Shown here piece after piece: positions 17,478 through 24,969 of a stretch of 38,964 nucleotides of DNA. This DNA comes from Candidatus Enterococcus willemsii. Lineage in GTDB: Bacteria; Bacillota; Bacilli; Lactobacillales; Enterococcaceae. The position numbers and the translations under genes were made by a program. The DNA lies in the NCBI RefSeq assembly GCF_009933335.1, contig NZ_MAEL01000015.1:1-38964 (forward strand), read 5' to 3'. The notes beneath the pieces are model-generated. The model was given only the letters and a program-made list of their open reading frames with translations, was not told the origin of the DNA and ran no database searches. Position 1 is the first letter of the stretch. Each line of letters opens with the position of its first letter.

Positions 17478-17506
17478 ATAGTAAACCGGTTTCCTAAAAA
17501 TGTCAA
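17478..17506 (-). promoter_or_regulatory. Promoter of the seven-gene catabolic operon
   Basis: TTGACA-N17-TACTAT on the minus strand: perfect -35 (17501-17506) and a 5 of 6 -10 (17478-17483). The spacer holds operator O2. Confidence 0.85.
17482..17494. promoter_or_regulatory. LacI-type operator O2
   Basis: TAAACCGGTTTCC lies between the -35 and -10 of the operon promoter, so a bound repressor would exclude RNA polymerase. Likely bound by the LacI-family protein encoded next to it. Confidence 0.75.
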
Positions 17507-17551
17507 CGCTTACTTTAATTAAAAACAAAAACAATTCTAAAATTAAAGAGA

Positions 17552-17587
17552 ACGACGCCTTTGGAAACCGATTTCCAAAGGCGCCGT
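17552..17587. terminator. Hairpin behind the lacI-type gene containing an operator-like core
   Basis: 16-bp arms (one mismatch) at 17552-17567 and 17572-17587 with a 4-base loop. The centre, GGAAACCGATTTCC (17563-17576), matches O2 at 11 of 12 positions. The minus-strand T tract is interrupted (TTCTCTTTAATTTT). Confidence 0.65.
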
Positions 17588-17616
17588 TTCAAAAATTTTT
17601 TTATAAAATAACAAAA

Positions 17617-18606
17617 CTAAACAGAGTATCTCCATTGTACTTTTGAAGGAACAATTACTTCTGCAGGTAGCTCATTGCCAAGTGTTAAAAAATGAATGAT
17701 TTCCTCAGCAGCAACTTCTCCAATTTGTTGGGATTGTTGCTCTATACTGGTGATACCTGGACCGACTAGCGCTGTTAAGTTCCAATCATCAAAACCTGTA
17801 ACTCCTATTTGTTCTGGTATATTAATCTTTTCTTCAATTAGAATAGTCAATAATTCCATTAATACCCGACCATTAGAAGCAAACAATAAATGGTAATTAG
17901 TATCCGCAACTAACTCTAGGACTTTAGCTTTCATATTTGTTGTCTGCTCAACTTCTAAAAGCTGATGTGCTTTTCCCATCTTTTCTGTCATTTGCTTGAC
18001 TGTTTGATATCGGATTTCTCTTGTCATCACATCTTGTAAAGGTTCACTCACTACAACGACATCATGATAATTTTTTTGTAGCGCTTTTTCTAAAATTTCT
18101 TTGACTGTTTCTTCATTATTTGTCGTAACTAAAGGCCAGATTGCAGGTTCTGTTTGACGATCAACTAACAAAAGTGGGATATGATATTCTTGAATAAATT
18201 GATAGTTCTCAGCATTTCTTGAGGAAGGCTGTAAAATAATAGCTTCTACTCCTTGATCAATCAGTTTTTCCAATAATTCATGTTCTTGCTTCACAGAATT
18301 AGCTGCATCCATAATAATCATTTGGTATTGATTTTTTTCTAAGATCGTTCCAATTCCCTTTAACAATAAGGATGAATACATGTTAGAGATATCAGCTACC
18401 ACAACCCCAATCAGATAACTTCGTTTAGATTTCAAAGCCTGTGCTTGTCGATTAGGTCGATAATTTAAAGTTGCAATGACTGAGGCGATACGTTCTTTGG
18501 TTTCCTGCGACATATTACCATACTGACCATTTAAGAAACGAGAGATTGTCGTTTTCGAAACGCCTGCCTGTTCAGCAACTTGACTGATGGTTACTTTTTT
18601 TTTCAT
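17617..18606 (-). CDS. LacI-family transcriptional regulator
   Basis: 329 aa. The N-terminal helix-turn-helix and hinge (VTISQVAEQAGVSKTTISRFLNG, ALKSKRSYLIGVVVADI) bind palindromes with central CG. The periplasmic-binding-protein-like effector domain follows (IILQPSS, VTGFDDWNLTALVGPGITSI). It resembles KdgR-type regulators of ketodeoxygluconate genes in Firmicutes. It is transcribed toward the operon, with a hairpin between them, and should bind O1/O2 at 17457-17494 until an inducer, perhaps KDG or KDPG, is present. AAAGGAG precedes ATG. Confidence 0.9.
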   Translation of the reverse strand: MKKKVTISQVAEQAGVSKTTISRFLNGQYGNMSQETKERIASVIATLNYRPNRQAQALKSKRSYLIGVVVADISNMYSSLLLKGIGTILEKNQYQMIIMDAANSVKQEHELLEKLIDQGVEAIILQPSSRNAENYQFIQEYHIPLLLVDRQTEPAIWPLVTTNNEETVKEILEKALQKNYHDVVVVSEPLQDVMTREIRYQTVKQMTEKMGKAHQLLEVEQTTNMKAKVLELVADTNYHLLFASNGRVLMELLTILIEEKINIPEQIGVTGFDDWNLTALVGPGITSIEQQSQQIGEVAAEEIIHFLTLGNELPAEVIVPSKVQWRYSV

Positions 18607-18630
18607 TCTTTTGCTCCTTTGTTTTACTTC

Positions 18631-18659
18631 ATTTTAGCGGAAGAACTTCTTTTTGAGAA
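18631..18659 (-). promoter_or_regulatory. Promoter of the LacI-type regulator
   Basis: TTCTCA-N17-TAAAAT on the minus strand. Confidence 0.45.
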
Positions 18660-18667
18660 GTAACGTT

Positions 18668-18705
18668 TAAAAAAAGAAGGCACTTTATTCAAAGTCCCTT
18701 CTTCT
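18668..18705 (-). terminator. Terminator of the efflux-pump gene
   Basis: AAGAAGG-C-ACTTT / AAAGT-C-CCTTCTT stem with a 4-base loop, then seven T on the minus strand. Confidence 0.85.
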
Positions 18706-18708
18706 CCT

Positions 18709-20136
18709 TCAAAATTTGTTGCTCTTACGAATACGCCAAATACTTAAACCTAATGAAAACAAACATAATAACAACGAACCTAAGAATGTAATACGCATCC
18801 CATCAATAAAGACATCTGGTCGATTGTTAATATAAGTGGTTACTCGCTCACCCACGCTTTGACTCATTGCTGCATATAAAACAGTTGTTGATAGCGCAAT
18901 CCCGATAACCATTCCTAAATTACGAGCAAAAGCATTCATACTGCTAGCAACACCAAGGTCTTCTTTCGCTACGCTACTCATCACCATCATATTGTTTGGC
19001 GATTGGAATAACGAATTTCCTAATCCCATAATCGCTGTAGCCAACACATAATACCAAATAGGTGTGGAAACATCCATGAACATATACATTAATTGCGTAA
19101 TTGAAAGCATCGTTAAACCTGTTAAGACTAATTTTCCTGGCCCAATCTTATCTGTTAAATAGCCACTAAGCGGAGAACCAACAACCATAACTAATGGAAA
19201 AATCATCATCAACATCCCTGCTTGACTAGGATCCAGTCCTCTTGCTTTTTGCAAATAAAATGGAATCACAACATTGACAAAAAAATTCGATGAAAAGATA
19301 ACTAAGGCACTAATTAAACTTAAAGTAAAAATTTTATTTTTAAAAATAGCAAAAGCAATCATTGGTACACGTACTTTTTTCTCAATTAAAATAAATGCAA
19401 CAAACGAAAGAATCGCTAAAACAAATAAGCTAATCGGCAACGCATGGATAAAACCTTCTTCTTGCCCTAAGAAAATTGCACCAAAGAACGTAATGATAAA
19501 CATTGCGAAACTAATAAAACCTAATTTATCGACTTTTTGCTTCGTCATTGTAATATCTTTTGGTAAAAATTTCAGTCCTGCAATCATCGTGATAATTCCG
19601 ACTGGCACATTAATCCAAAAAATATATGGCCAAGAAAATTGAGATAAAATAATCCCACCCAATCCTGGTCCTGCAATTGAACCTAATGAGACGAAAGCAC
19701 CAATTGAACCTAAAGCACGACCACGTTCATTCATGGGAAATACTTCCGTAATAATTCCTGAATTAGTTGCCATCGTCATACTTGCACCAATCGCTTGTAC
19801 TACCCGGGCAAATAATAAAAATAAAAGAGAATGATTAAACCCACACAATAATGATCCAAAAGTAAAGATCAGTGTTCCTATTTGATAAACTTTAATTTTT
19901 CCAATACTGTCACCGATTTTTCCAAATAATAGCAAACATGCGCAAACAATCATTAAATAAATCGAGACAATCCATTCTGCTTGGTTCATTGGTACATTCA
20001 TATCTTTAGACATCGTTGGCAAAGCAATGTTCACAATACTACCGTCTAAGGTAGACATAAACGTAAACATCGAGACAGAAATTAAAATCCACCAACGATT
20101 CTTTTGTACATTCGGATCCATTTGATAACTATTCAT
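18709..20136 (-). CDS. MFS drug-efflux transporter, DHA2 (EmrB/QacA) family
   Basis: 475 aa with about 14 membrane segments, the DHA2 pattern. Motif D1 appears as STLDGSIVNIALP near 28-40, motif A as GKIGDSIGKIKVY, motif B-like as RVVQAIGASM, motif C as GSIAGPGLGG. Such pumps exchange protons for cationic drugs or other small molecules; the substrate is not predictable. The start at 20136 has AAAGGAG 11 bases upstream. It is monocistronic between two terminators. Confidence 0.9.
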   Translation of the reverse strand: MNSYQMDPNVQKNRWWILISVSMFTFMSTLDGSIVNIALPTMSKDMNVPMNQAEWIVSIYLMIVCACLLLFGKIGDSIGKIKVYQIGTLIFTFGSLLCGFNHSLLFLLFARVVQAIGASMTMATNSGIITEVFPMNERGRALGSIGAFVSLGSIAGPGLGGIILSQFSWPYIFWINVPVGIITMIAGLKFLPKDITMTKQKVDKLGFISFAMFIITFFGAIFLGQEEGFIHALPISLFVLAILSFVAFILIEKKVRVPMIAFAIFKNKIFTLSLISALVIFSSNFFVNVVIPFYLQKARGLDPSQAGMLMMIFPLVMVVGSPLSGYLTDKIGPGKLVLTGLTMLSITQLMYMFMDVSTPIWYYVLATAIMGLGNSLFQSPNNMMVMSSVAKEDLGVASSMNAFARNLGMVIGIALSTTVLYAAMSQSVGERVTTYINNRPDVFIDGMRITFLGSLLLCLFSLGLSIWRIRKSNKF

Positions 20137-20168
20137 TTATTTATCCACTCCTTTAAAATTATTTCATG

Positions 20169-20195
20169 AAAAAAAGCCTATGATTGTAATCATAG
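20169..20195 (-). terminator. Terminator of the CorC/HlyC-type gene
   Basis: CTATGATT / AATCATAG stem and a T run on the minus strand. Confidence 0.8.
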
Positions 20196-20209
20196 ACTTC
20201 TATTCATGA

Positions 20210-21583
20210 CTATCGTCTTGGTTCGTCTTCTTCAAAATCTTTACGGAAGAATCGTCTTTCTTCTTCAGGCTCAATATCTACAACTTCTTCATGAAAAATT
20301 GCTCGAAGTTTCAATACCCGTGTACCTTCCATTTCTTCCGAAGACAAGGTGACATTGTCTATGTTAAACGAAAGCTTCTCTTCTTGATCAGGAATTGTAC
20401 CTAAAGCGGTAATAAAATACCCCGCCATCGTATCAACATCTGACATATGAAGATTCATATGAAACAGCTCATTGAAATCATCAATTAGCATACGTCCATG
20501 AATAATGTATTCTGTATCAGAAATTTTTTCGTACAGTTCTTCAATTTCATCAGATTCATCATCAATTTCGCCAACAATTTCCTCTAGTAAATCTTCTAGT
20601 GTCACCAGACCAACAACACCACCATACTCATCTAAAAGAACGGCCATTTGATTTTGTGTTTTCTTCAGTTCATATAGTAAATCATCGATAAACACTGTTT
20701 CTGGAACAAATAAAGGTTCTTGTAACAAAGATTTTAAATTCAGATTTTCAAAGCCAACTTGATACGCACTTTTTAACAATGTTTTTGTATGCAAAATACC
20801 AATGACTTTATCTCGATCTTCGTTATAGACTGGAATACGAGAGAAACTTTCTGATAAAATTTTCTCCATATTTTCTTTTACTTCATCATGAATATCTATC
20901 ATAAACGCATCCGTACGGGGAACCATTACTTCTCTGGCTACTTTCGTGTCCAAAGAAAAAATCCCTTGTAGCATCTCTAATTCATCATCTTCTAATACCC
21001 CTTCAGTTTCCATCATGTAACGCAACTCATCACGAGTCATTTTGGAATCGGCATCATCAAAAGTCATCGGGGTCAATTTAGAAAGCAAATTGGTTGAAGC
21101 AGATAATAACCAAACAAATGGTTTAGCGACAACACCAATCATTCGAATAGTACCTGAAGTGAATTTGGCTACTTCCTCGGGTTTGTTTAAAGCAATTCGC
21201 TTTGGATATAATTCTCCAAAAACAATTGAAACGTATGTTAAAATTGCTAAAACAATCACACTAGCTAAACTTTTTGCCGCAGCCCCACCACCTAATAACG
21301 GTGCCAAATAACTGGATAGGCTATCGGCTAACGAAGCCCCTGACAAAATATTAACCAAAGTAATTCCGACTTGGATTGTTGATAGAAAATTCGTTGGATT
21401 TTCTAAAATTTTTAATAGTTTTTGAGATTTAGTATCTCCTTCTTCTGCCTTTTGCTCCACACGACTTTTATTAATCGATACAAGCGAAAGTTCTGATGCT
21501 GCAAGAAACGCATTCACCAGTGTTAGAATAACTAACAGCAAAATTTGCGCTAAAAGCGACTGACTCTCGGGGTCAGCATTCAT
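20210..21583 (-). CDS. HlyC/CorC family protein (DUF21-CBS-CorC_HlyC)
   Basis: 457 aa. The N-terminal CNNM/DUF21 membrane domain has about four hydrophobic segments (ILLLVILTLVNAFLAASEL; SIVFGELYPKRIALN). A CBS pair (VMVPRTDAFMID; LLDEYGGVVGLVTLEDLLEEIVGEIDDE) follows, then the C-terminal CorC_HlyC domain (MLIDDFNELF). Members take part in divalent-cation (Mg2+ or Co2+) transport or homeostasis; the haemolysin name is historical. The tail is very acidic and arginine-rich (EEERRFFRKDFEEDEPRR). AAGGAGAG precedes ATG. Confidence 0.9.
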   Translation of the reverse strand: MNADPESQSLLAQILLLVILTLVNAFLAASELSLVSINKSRVEQKAEEGDTKSQKLLKILENPTNFLSTIQVGITLVNILSGASLADSLSSYLAPLLGGGAAAKSLASVIVLAILTYVSIVFGELYPKRIALNKPEEVAKFTSGTIRMIGVVAKPFVWLLSASTNLLSKLTPMTFDDADSKMTRDELRYMMETEGVLEDDELEMLQGIFSLDTKVAREVMVPRTDAFMIDIHDEVKENMEKILSESFSRIPVYNEDRDKVIGILHTKTLLKSAYQVGFENLNLKSLLQEPLFVPETVFIDDLLYELKKTQNQMAVLLDEYGGVVGLVTLEDLLEEIVGEIDDESDEIEELYEKISDTEYIIHGRMLIDDFNELFHMNLHMSDVDTMAGYFITALGTIPDQEEKLSFNIDNVTLSSEEMEGTRVLKLRAIFHEEVVDIEPEEERRFFRKDFEEDEPRR

Positions 21584-21621
21584 AGTTGCATTCTCTCCTT
21601 ATTTTTTAACAATTTTTATTG

Positions 21622-21648
21622 AAAAAAAAGCGTGGCAACCGCCACGCT
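21622..21648 (-). terminator. Terminator of the AI-2E-family gene
   Basis: Perfect AGCGTGGC / GCCACGCT stem, 4-base loop, eight T on the minus strand. Confidence 0.9.
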
Positions 21649-21693
21649 AAAATGTTATCACAAAGGCGTTTTCTTTGCAATAGAAATCAATCG

Positions 21694-22821
21694 TTAACCT
21701 AAAAATTGCCCTTGATTTCGTTTTACTTTGTCTTCGCGAATCACTTGAACTACAAAAAGGACAAGTGTACGGCAAATCGCATAAAATGGTACCCCTAGGA
21801 AAATACCTAGTAACCCAGCAATATTTCCAGCTACAAGTAAAACAATAATAATAGTTAATGGATGAATAGCCAAGCTTTTGCCAATGACATTTGGATAAAT
21901 AATATTTCCGTCTAACTGTTGAACCACTAAAACAACGACACAACATAGCAAGGCTTTAATCGGATCATTAAAGATAGTTACAAAGACTGCTGGCAACAAG
22001 CCTAAATAGGGTCCTAAATAAGGAATCAAATTAGTTACCCCTGCTATCATTCCAAACAAGAAGGCATAATCGACGCCTAAAATCCAATAACCTAAGAAAG
22101 TAAATGTTGCAACGAACACACATTCAATTGCTTGTCCACTAATATAGTTCGACAACGTTTTGTTCATTTGATTTAATAACTCTTTGACTTGTTCACGACG
22201 TCGTTCAGGAATAACTTTCTCAATATTTGGTACGATTTTATCACCGTCTTTTAACATATAAAATAAAATAAATGGTGCTGTAACTAACGTCATCGTTGCT
22301 GAAGCAATTGTTCCAACAATTGAGCCCAAACTACTTGAGAGACCGCCTAAAAATTGTTGGATAATTGACCCATAAGATAGATTCATTTTCTCCAATTGAT
22401 CCATTAAATCAATTTGTTGCGACATATTTTTAAATAAATCGCTGTCGCTTATTTCTACTACCCATTCTTCCACTTGTTTTGCAAAGCTTGGGATACTTTC
22501 AGCCAATTGACTTAATTGAATCACTAAATTTGGAATGATGCTACTAAACATTAGCACTAATGCGATTATCAACAGTAAAAAGACGATGGCAATAGCAAAG
22601 ATTCGTTTGATTTTTAACCGCTTTGTCAATAATTCCACAATTGGATTTAATAAATAAAATAAAAACCCTGCAATCAATACTGGTGCAAATAATGTGGTAA
22701 AAAATGTAGCAACTGGTTGGAAAATAAATCCAATTTTTGTCAGTACTAGTACGAGTGTTGCAATAATTAATAATTCAATAGACCAAAATAAGAGTTTTGA
22801 TTGTTTTATTTTTTCATACAC
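21694..22821 (-). CDS. AI-2E family transporter (PerM-like)
   Basis: 375 aa. Two N-terminal hydrophobic segments, a long soluble stretch (about 120-190) and a C-terminal set of helices with GVTNLIPYLGPYLG and QQLDGNIIYPNVIGKSLAIHPL, hallmarks of the family. Proposed roles range from AI-2 export to Na+/H+ antiport; none can be chosen here. The frame opens at ATG 22839, but AAGGAGG lies inside that part, so GTG 22821 (8 bases later) is the likely start. It is divergent from the GNAT gene. Confidence 0.85.
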   Translation of the reverse strand: MYEKIKQSKLLFWSIELLIIATLVLVLTKIGFIFQPVATFFTTLFAPVLIAGFLFYLLNPIVELLTKRLKIKRIFAIAIVFLLLIIALVLMFSSIIPNLVIQLSQLAESIPSFAKQVEEWVVEISDSDLFKNMSQQIDLMDQLEKMNLSYGSIIQQFLGGLSSSLGSIVGTIASATMTLVTAPFILFYMLKDGDKIVPNIEKVIPERRREQVKELLNQMNKTLSNYISGQAIECVFVATFTFLGYWILGVDYAFLFGMIAGVTNLIPYLGPYLGLLPAVFVTIFNDPIKALLCCVVVLVVQQLDGNIIYPNVIGKSLAIHPLTIIIVLLVAGNIAGLLGIFLGVPFYAICRTLVLFVVQVIREDKVKRNQGQFLG

Positions 22822-22846
22822 GCTACTTCCCTCCTTCATGGGCTTT

Positions 22847-22852
22847 ATTATA
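22847..22852 (-). promoter_or_regulatory. -10 of the AI-2E-family gene
   Basis: TATAAT on the minus strand about 25 bases before the start; no clear -35. Confidence 0.4.
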
Positions 22853-22905
22853 TGCTATTTACAGAAAAAAATCTTCTTTCACTATTCATTATAGTAAAAA
22901 AAAGC

Positions 22906-22911
22906 TATACT
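22906..22911 (+). promoter_or_regulatory. -10 of the GNAT gene
   Basis: TATACT 18 bases before the TTG start; weak -35 in the AT-rich spacer. Confidence 0.4.
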
Positions 22912-22929
22912 TAAAATGAGGTGAGTACA

Positions 22930-23364
22930 TTGTTTATCGCACATACAAAAGATACGATGAGTACAATTTATTTGGATGCCGTCAAAATTCGTCAACAAGT
23001 GTTTGTTAACGAACAACAAGTTCCTTATGAATTAGAAGTGGATGCTTATGAAGCCTATACCATCCATTTTGTTTTATACCAAGCGCTAGAAACTCCGGTT
23101 GCAACAGTTCGTTTACTTCCGTTAGAAGATGGAAAAGTAAAAGTTCAGCGCATGGCCGTTCTAAAAGAATTTCGTTCACAAGGTTTTGGGAAAGCAATCA
23201 TGAAAGAAGCGGAAAAATTTGCAGCAGAACAAGGCTTTCAACAAATCGTCCTTGGTGCGCAACTAACGGCTATTCCATTTTATGAACAACTGGGTTACCA
23301 AATAGTTGGCGAAGAGTTTTTAGATGCTGGCATTGCCCATTTAATGATGGAAAAACCCTTGTAA
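22930..23364 (+). CDS. GNAT family N-acetyltransferase (ElaA-like)
   Basis: 144 aa with a single GNAT fold. IRQQVFVNEQQVP is the opening of ElaA/YjcF-type members, VQRMAVLKEFRSQGFGKAIM is the acetyl-CoA loop (R/Q-x-x-G-x-G/A), and AQLTAIPFYEQLGYQ is the C-terminal motif B. The acceptor is unknown. The frame can begin at GTG 22921, but that GTG is part of the AGGTGAG SD, so TTG 22930 is preferred. Cytosolic, single gene. Confidence 0.85.
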   Translation: MFIAHTKDTMSTIYLDAVKIRQQVFVNEQQVPYELEVDAYEAYTIHFVLYQALETPVATVRLLPLEDGKVKVQRMAVLKEFRSQGFGKAIMKEAEKFAAEQGFQQIVLGAQLTAIPFYEQLGYQIVGEEFLDAGIAHLMMEKPL

Positions 23365-23387
23365 TGATTATCATCCTCTGTTAAACT
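23359..23387 (+). promoter_or_regulatory. Possible promoter of the T-box leader
   Basis: TTGTAA-N17-TAAACT, four of six matches in each hexamer, starting inside the end of the GNAT gene. Confidence 0.4.
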
Positions 23388-23393
23388 AGAAAA

Positions 23394-23661
23394 AATCTTA
23401 ATCTTACCAACGCATTTGAAAAAGAAAAGTAGTTTCTGGCTGTATCAAAGAGAGTCTACGCTTGCTGAAAGTAGATATACAAAGAGAAAACGAAACAAGT
23501 CTTTTAGCTTTTATACGGATTGAATTGATGTATAAACGTTCGCCTACGTTATCAGGCTAGGTATTGTTAGATACCGAAATAGAGGAAGGACTAGTTCTTC
23601 CATCAGGATGGTACCGTGGTTTTTAATCGCTCCTAAGAATGTTATTCTTAGGGGCTTTTTT
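23394..23661 (+). promoter_or_regulatory. T-box riboswitch leader
   Basis: A tRNA-sensing leader. Stem I has the AGAGAG motif (23449-23454) and an upper helix TCTAC/GTAGA. The T-box AGGATGGTACCGTGG is at 23605-23619. The terminator (23629-23661) has 12-bp arms GCTCCTAAGAAT / ATTCTTAGGGGC and six T. With AGTA (23428-23431) opposite GAA (23492-23494) as the loop-E pair, the specifier reads ACA (Thr) followed by A; an alternative fold gives AAC. TGGT in the T-box bulge predicts a tRNA with discriminator A. The amino acid is therefore unsettled. The leader controls the broken MFS gene that follows. Confidence 0.9.
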
Positions 23662-23683
23662 GTATTTAAAAAGGAGGAATTGG

Positions 23684-24038
23684 ATGAAAAAACGAGCATT
23701 TTTATTGTTAACGAGTATCGGCTTAGCAAACGTTGGGGAATGGATTTATTTTATTGGTTTGAATATGATGATTTTAAATGCTGGCAATAGCGCATTTGCT
23801 GTCGGCTTATTATACATTATTCGTCCGATTGTCTTTCCCGTCGGATAGAATCGGACAATTAATAACCTCCTTTAGTGTGTTTAACTCGTCCGTTGAAATG
23901 TTGCTCATCGCGGTAGTTAGTGGTTTGGCAAGTCTGATTGATATTCGTATAACTTTAATTGTTACAGAATACTTGATGATTATGATTGTCGGATACATTG
24001 CTTATTTAGCAGTGGAATTGGATATTTTGGATAAATAA
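23684..24038 (+). pseudogene. Decayed MFS transporter gene under T-box control
   Basis: ATG 23684 with AAGGAGG starts a normal MFS N terminus (KKRAFLLLTSIGLANVGEW, then LYIIRP) that stops at 23848 after 54 codons. In the next frame sequence continues as DRIGQLITSFSVFNSSVEMLL and IDIRITLIVTEYLM, typical of the last helices of such a transporter, to a stop at 24038. A full protein has about 400 residues, so roughly 250-300 codons of the middle are missing and the join is out of frame. No functional product is expected. Confidence 0.8.
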
Positions 24039-24061
24039 AAAAAACCGTTTTCACGGGTTTT
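24037..24061. terminator. Bidirectional terminator between MFS remnant and lipoprotein gene
   Basis: CCGT / ACGG stem extended by A/T pairs, with an A run on the left and TTTT on the right. On the minus strand eight T follow. Confidence 0.7.
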
Positions 24062-24121
24062 AATTTTGTTATTGTATATCTTTTTCGACTCAAAAAAATA
24101 CGAATGATAATCATACAAGAC

Positions 24122-24144
24122 AATAATTTTGTAACAAAATTATT
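24122..24144. repeat. AT-rich inverted repeat at the end of the lipoprotein gene
   Basis: AATAATTTTG / CAAAATTATT with a 3-base loop, directly after the stop codon at 24146; no T tract. Confidence 0.5.
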
Positions 24145-24145
24145 A

Positions 24146-24829
24146 TTATTTTCGAACATATTCCAGCATTGTGTCACGATTTTCCATCTCTACATTTCCA
24201 GCAAAATTTCTAGTAGCTAGGGAAACTGTCCCTTGTTTATTATAAAATAAGTAGTATTCATCTTTGTCAAATATCGGCAACGTGTTATTTACATCTTCAA
24301 AGCTATCAAATGAATGCAATGTAAGGCGTGTGTTCACTTTCACTGTTCGTTTATTTTCATCAGACCCGATTCCTCCAAAGAGAGTAATCTCCTTAGTAGG
24401 AATAGTATCAATGGAAACAATATACATTGTTGAGTGGTTTTCAGATATACCCTTTTCTGGTTGAGAATCTTGTATATAAAGAGCTCTCTCTGTAACATAT
24501 ATTATAGCTTGATCTAAAGTAATTTTATTAGGGATATTTATTCCTTCAGCAACAAATTCTGTATGTTTCACGGAAATTGGATATGCCCCTCCTTTATCTT
24601 CAACAGCTGCTAAATCATCAACGTTAACTGCATATGGGAATGGATTCGCTTCTTCACTACTTTGACTGTCTAATACAATTGAACTATCAATTGTTTGTTT
24701 GGAAACATTTGATGTATCATTTACATTCGTTTCACTTGGTATAGATTGTTGAAGGGGTGACTCATTGCTTCTGTTAGAACAGGCGCCCAACATCATCCCT
24801 ACTAGGAATAATACACAAATTTTTTTCAC
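24146..24829 (-). CDS. Putative lipoprotein of unknown function
   Basis: 227 aa. A lipoprotein signal peptide KKICVLFLVGMMLGAC puts the lipid-modified Cys at residue 17 (lipobox LGAC). A Ser/Asn/Thr-rich linker (about 18-60) is followed by a compact domain with no family I recognise. It would be anchored to the outer membrane face. The start is GTG 24829 with AAAGGAGG 8 bases upstream; the frame extends further to 24895 but without SD. Flanked by its own promoter and terminators. Confidence 0.8.
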   Translation of the reverse strand: MKKICVLFLVGMMLGACSNRSNESPLQQSIPSETNVNDTSNVSKQTIDSSIVLDSQSSEEANPFPYAVNVDDLAAVEDKGGAYPISVKHTEFVAEGINIPNKITLDQAIIYVTERALYIQDSQPEKGISENHSTMYIVSIDTIPTKEITLFGGIGSDENKRTVKVNTRLTLHSFDSFEDVNNTLPIFDKDEYYLFYNKQGTVSLATRNFAGNVEMENRDTMLEYVRK

Positions 24830-24865
24830 TTTTGTTTCCTCCTTTATTAAACGCACTATACTCTC

Positions 24866-24895
24866 ATTATCACACTTCAAGTAAATACTAGTCAA
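24866..24895 (-). promoter_or_regulatory. Promoter of the lipoprotein gene
   Basis: TTGACT-N18-GATAAT on the minus strand. Confidence 0.6.
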
Positions 24896-24910
24896 ATTTA
24901 ATTTCTACAC

Positions 24911-24957
24911 AAAAAGAAACTAGAAACCTTATCCATCTAGGTTTCTAGCTCCTTTTT
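24911..24957. terminator. Terminator of the DUF402 gene
   Basis: Perfect CTAGAAACCT / AGGTTTCTAG arms (24920-24929, 24939-24948) with A-rich left and T-rich right flanks. Confidence 0.85.
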
Positions 24958-24969
24958 CAAATGTTACTG

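Noticed and set aside
21647-21946. 99-codon minus-strand frame rich in Cys and Tyr at the end of the AI-2E-family gene
   Set aside because: Out-of-frame shadow of the gene, running into the terminator; no SD.
22921-22923. GTG as start of the GNAT gene
   Set aside because: It forms part of the SD AGGTGAG; TTG 22930 fits better.
23639-23848. 69-codon frame starting in the T-box terminator
   Set aside because: The first 15 codons lie in the terminator; the true start of the remnant is ATG 23684 after AAGGAGG.
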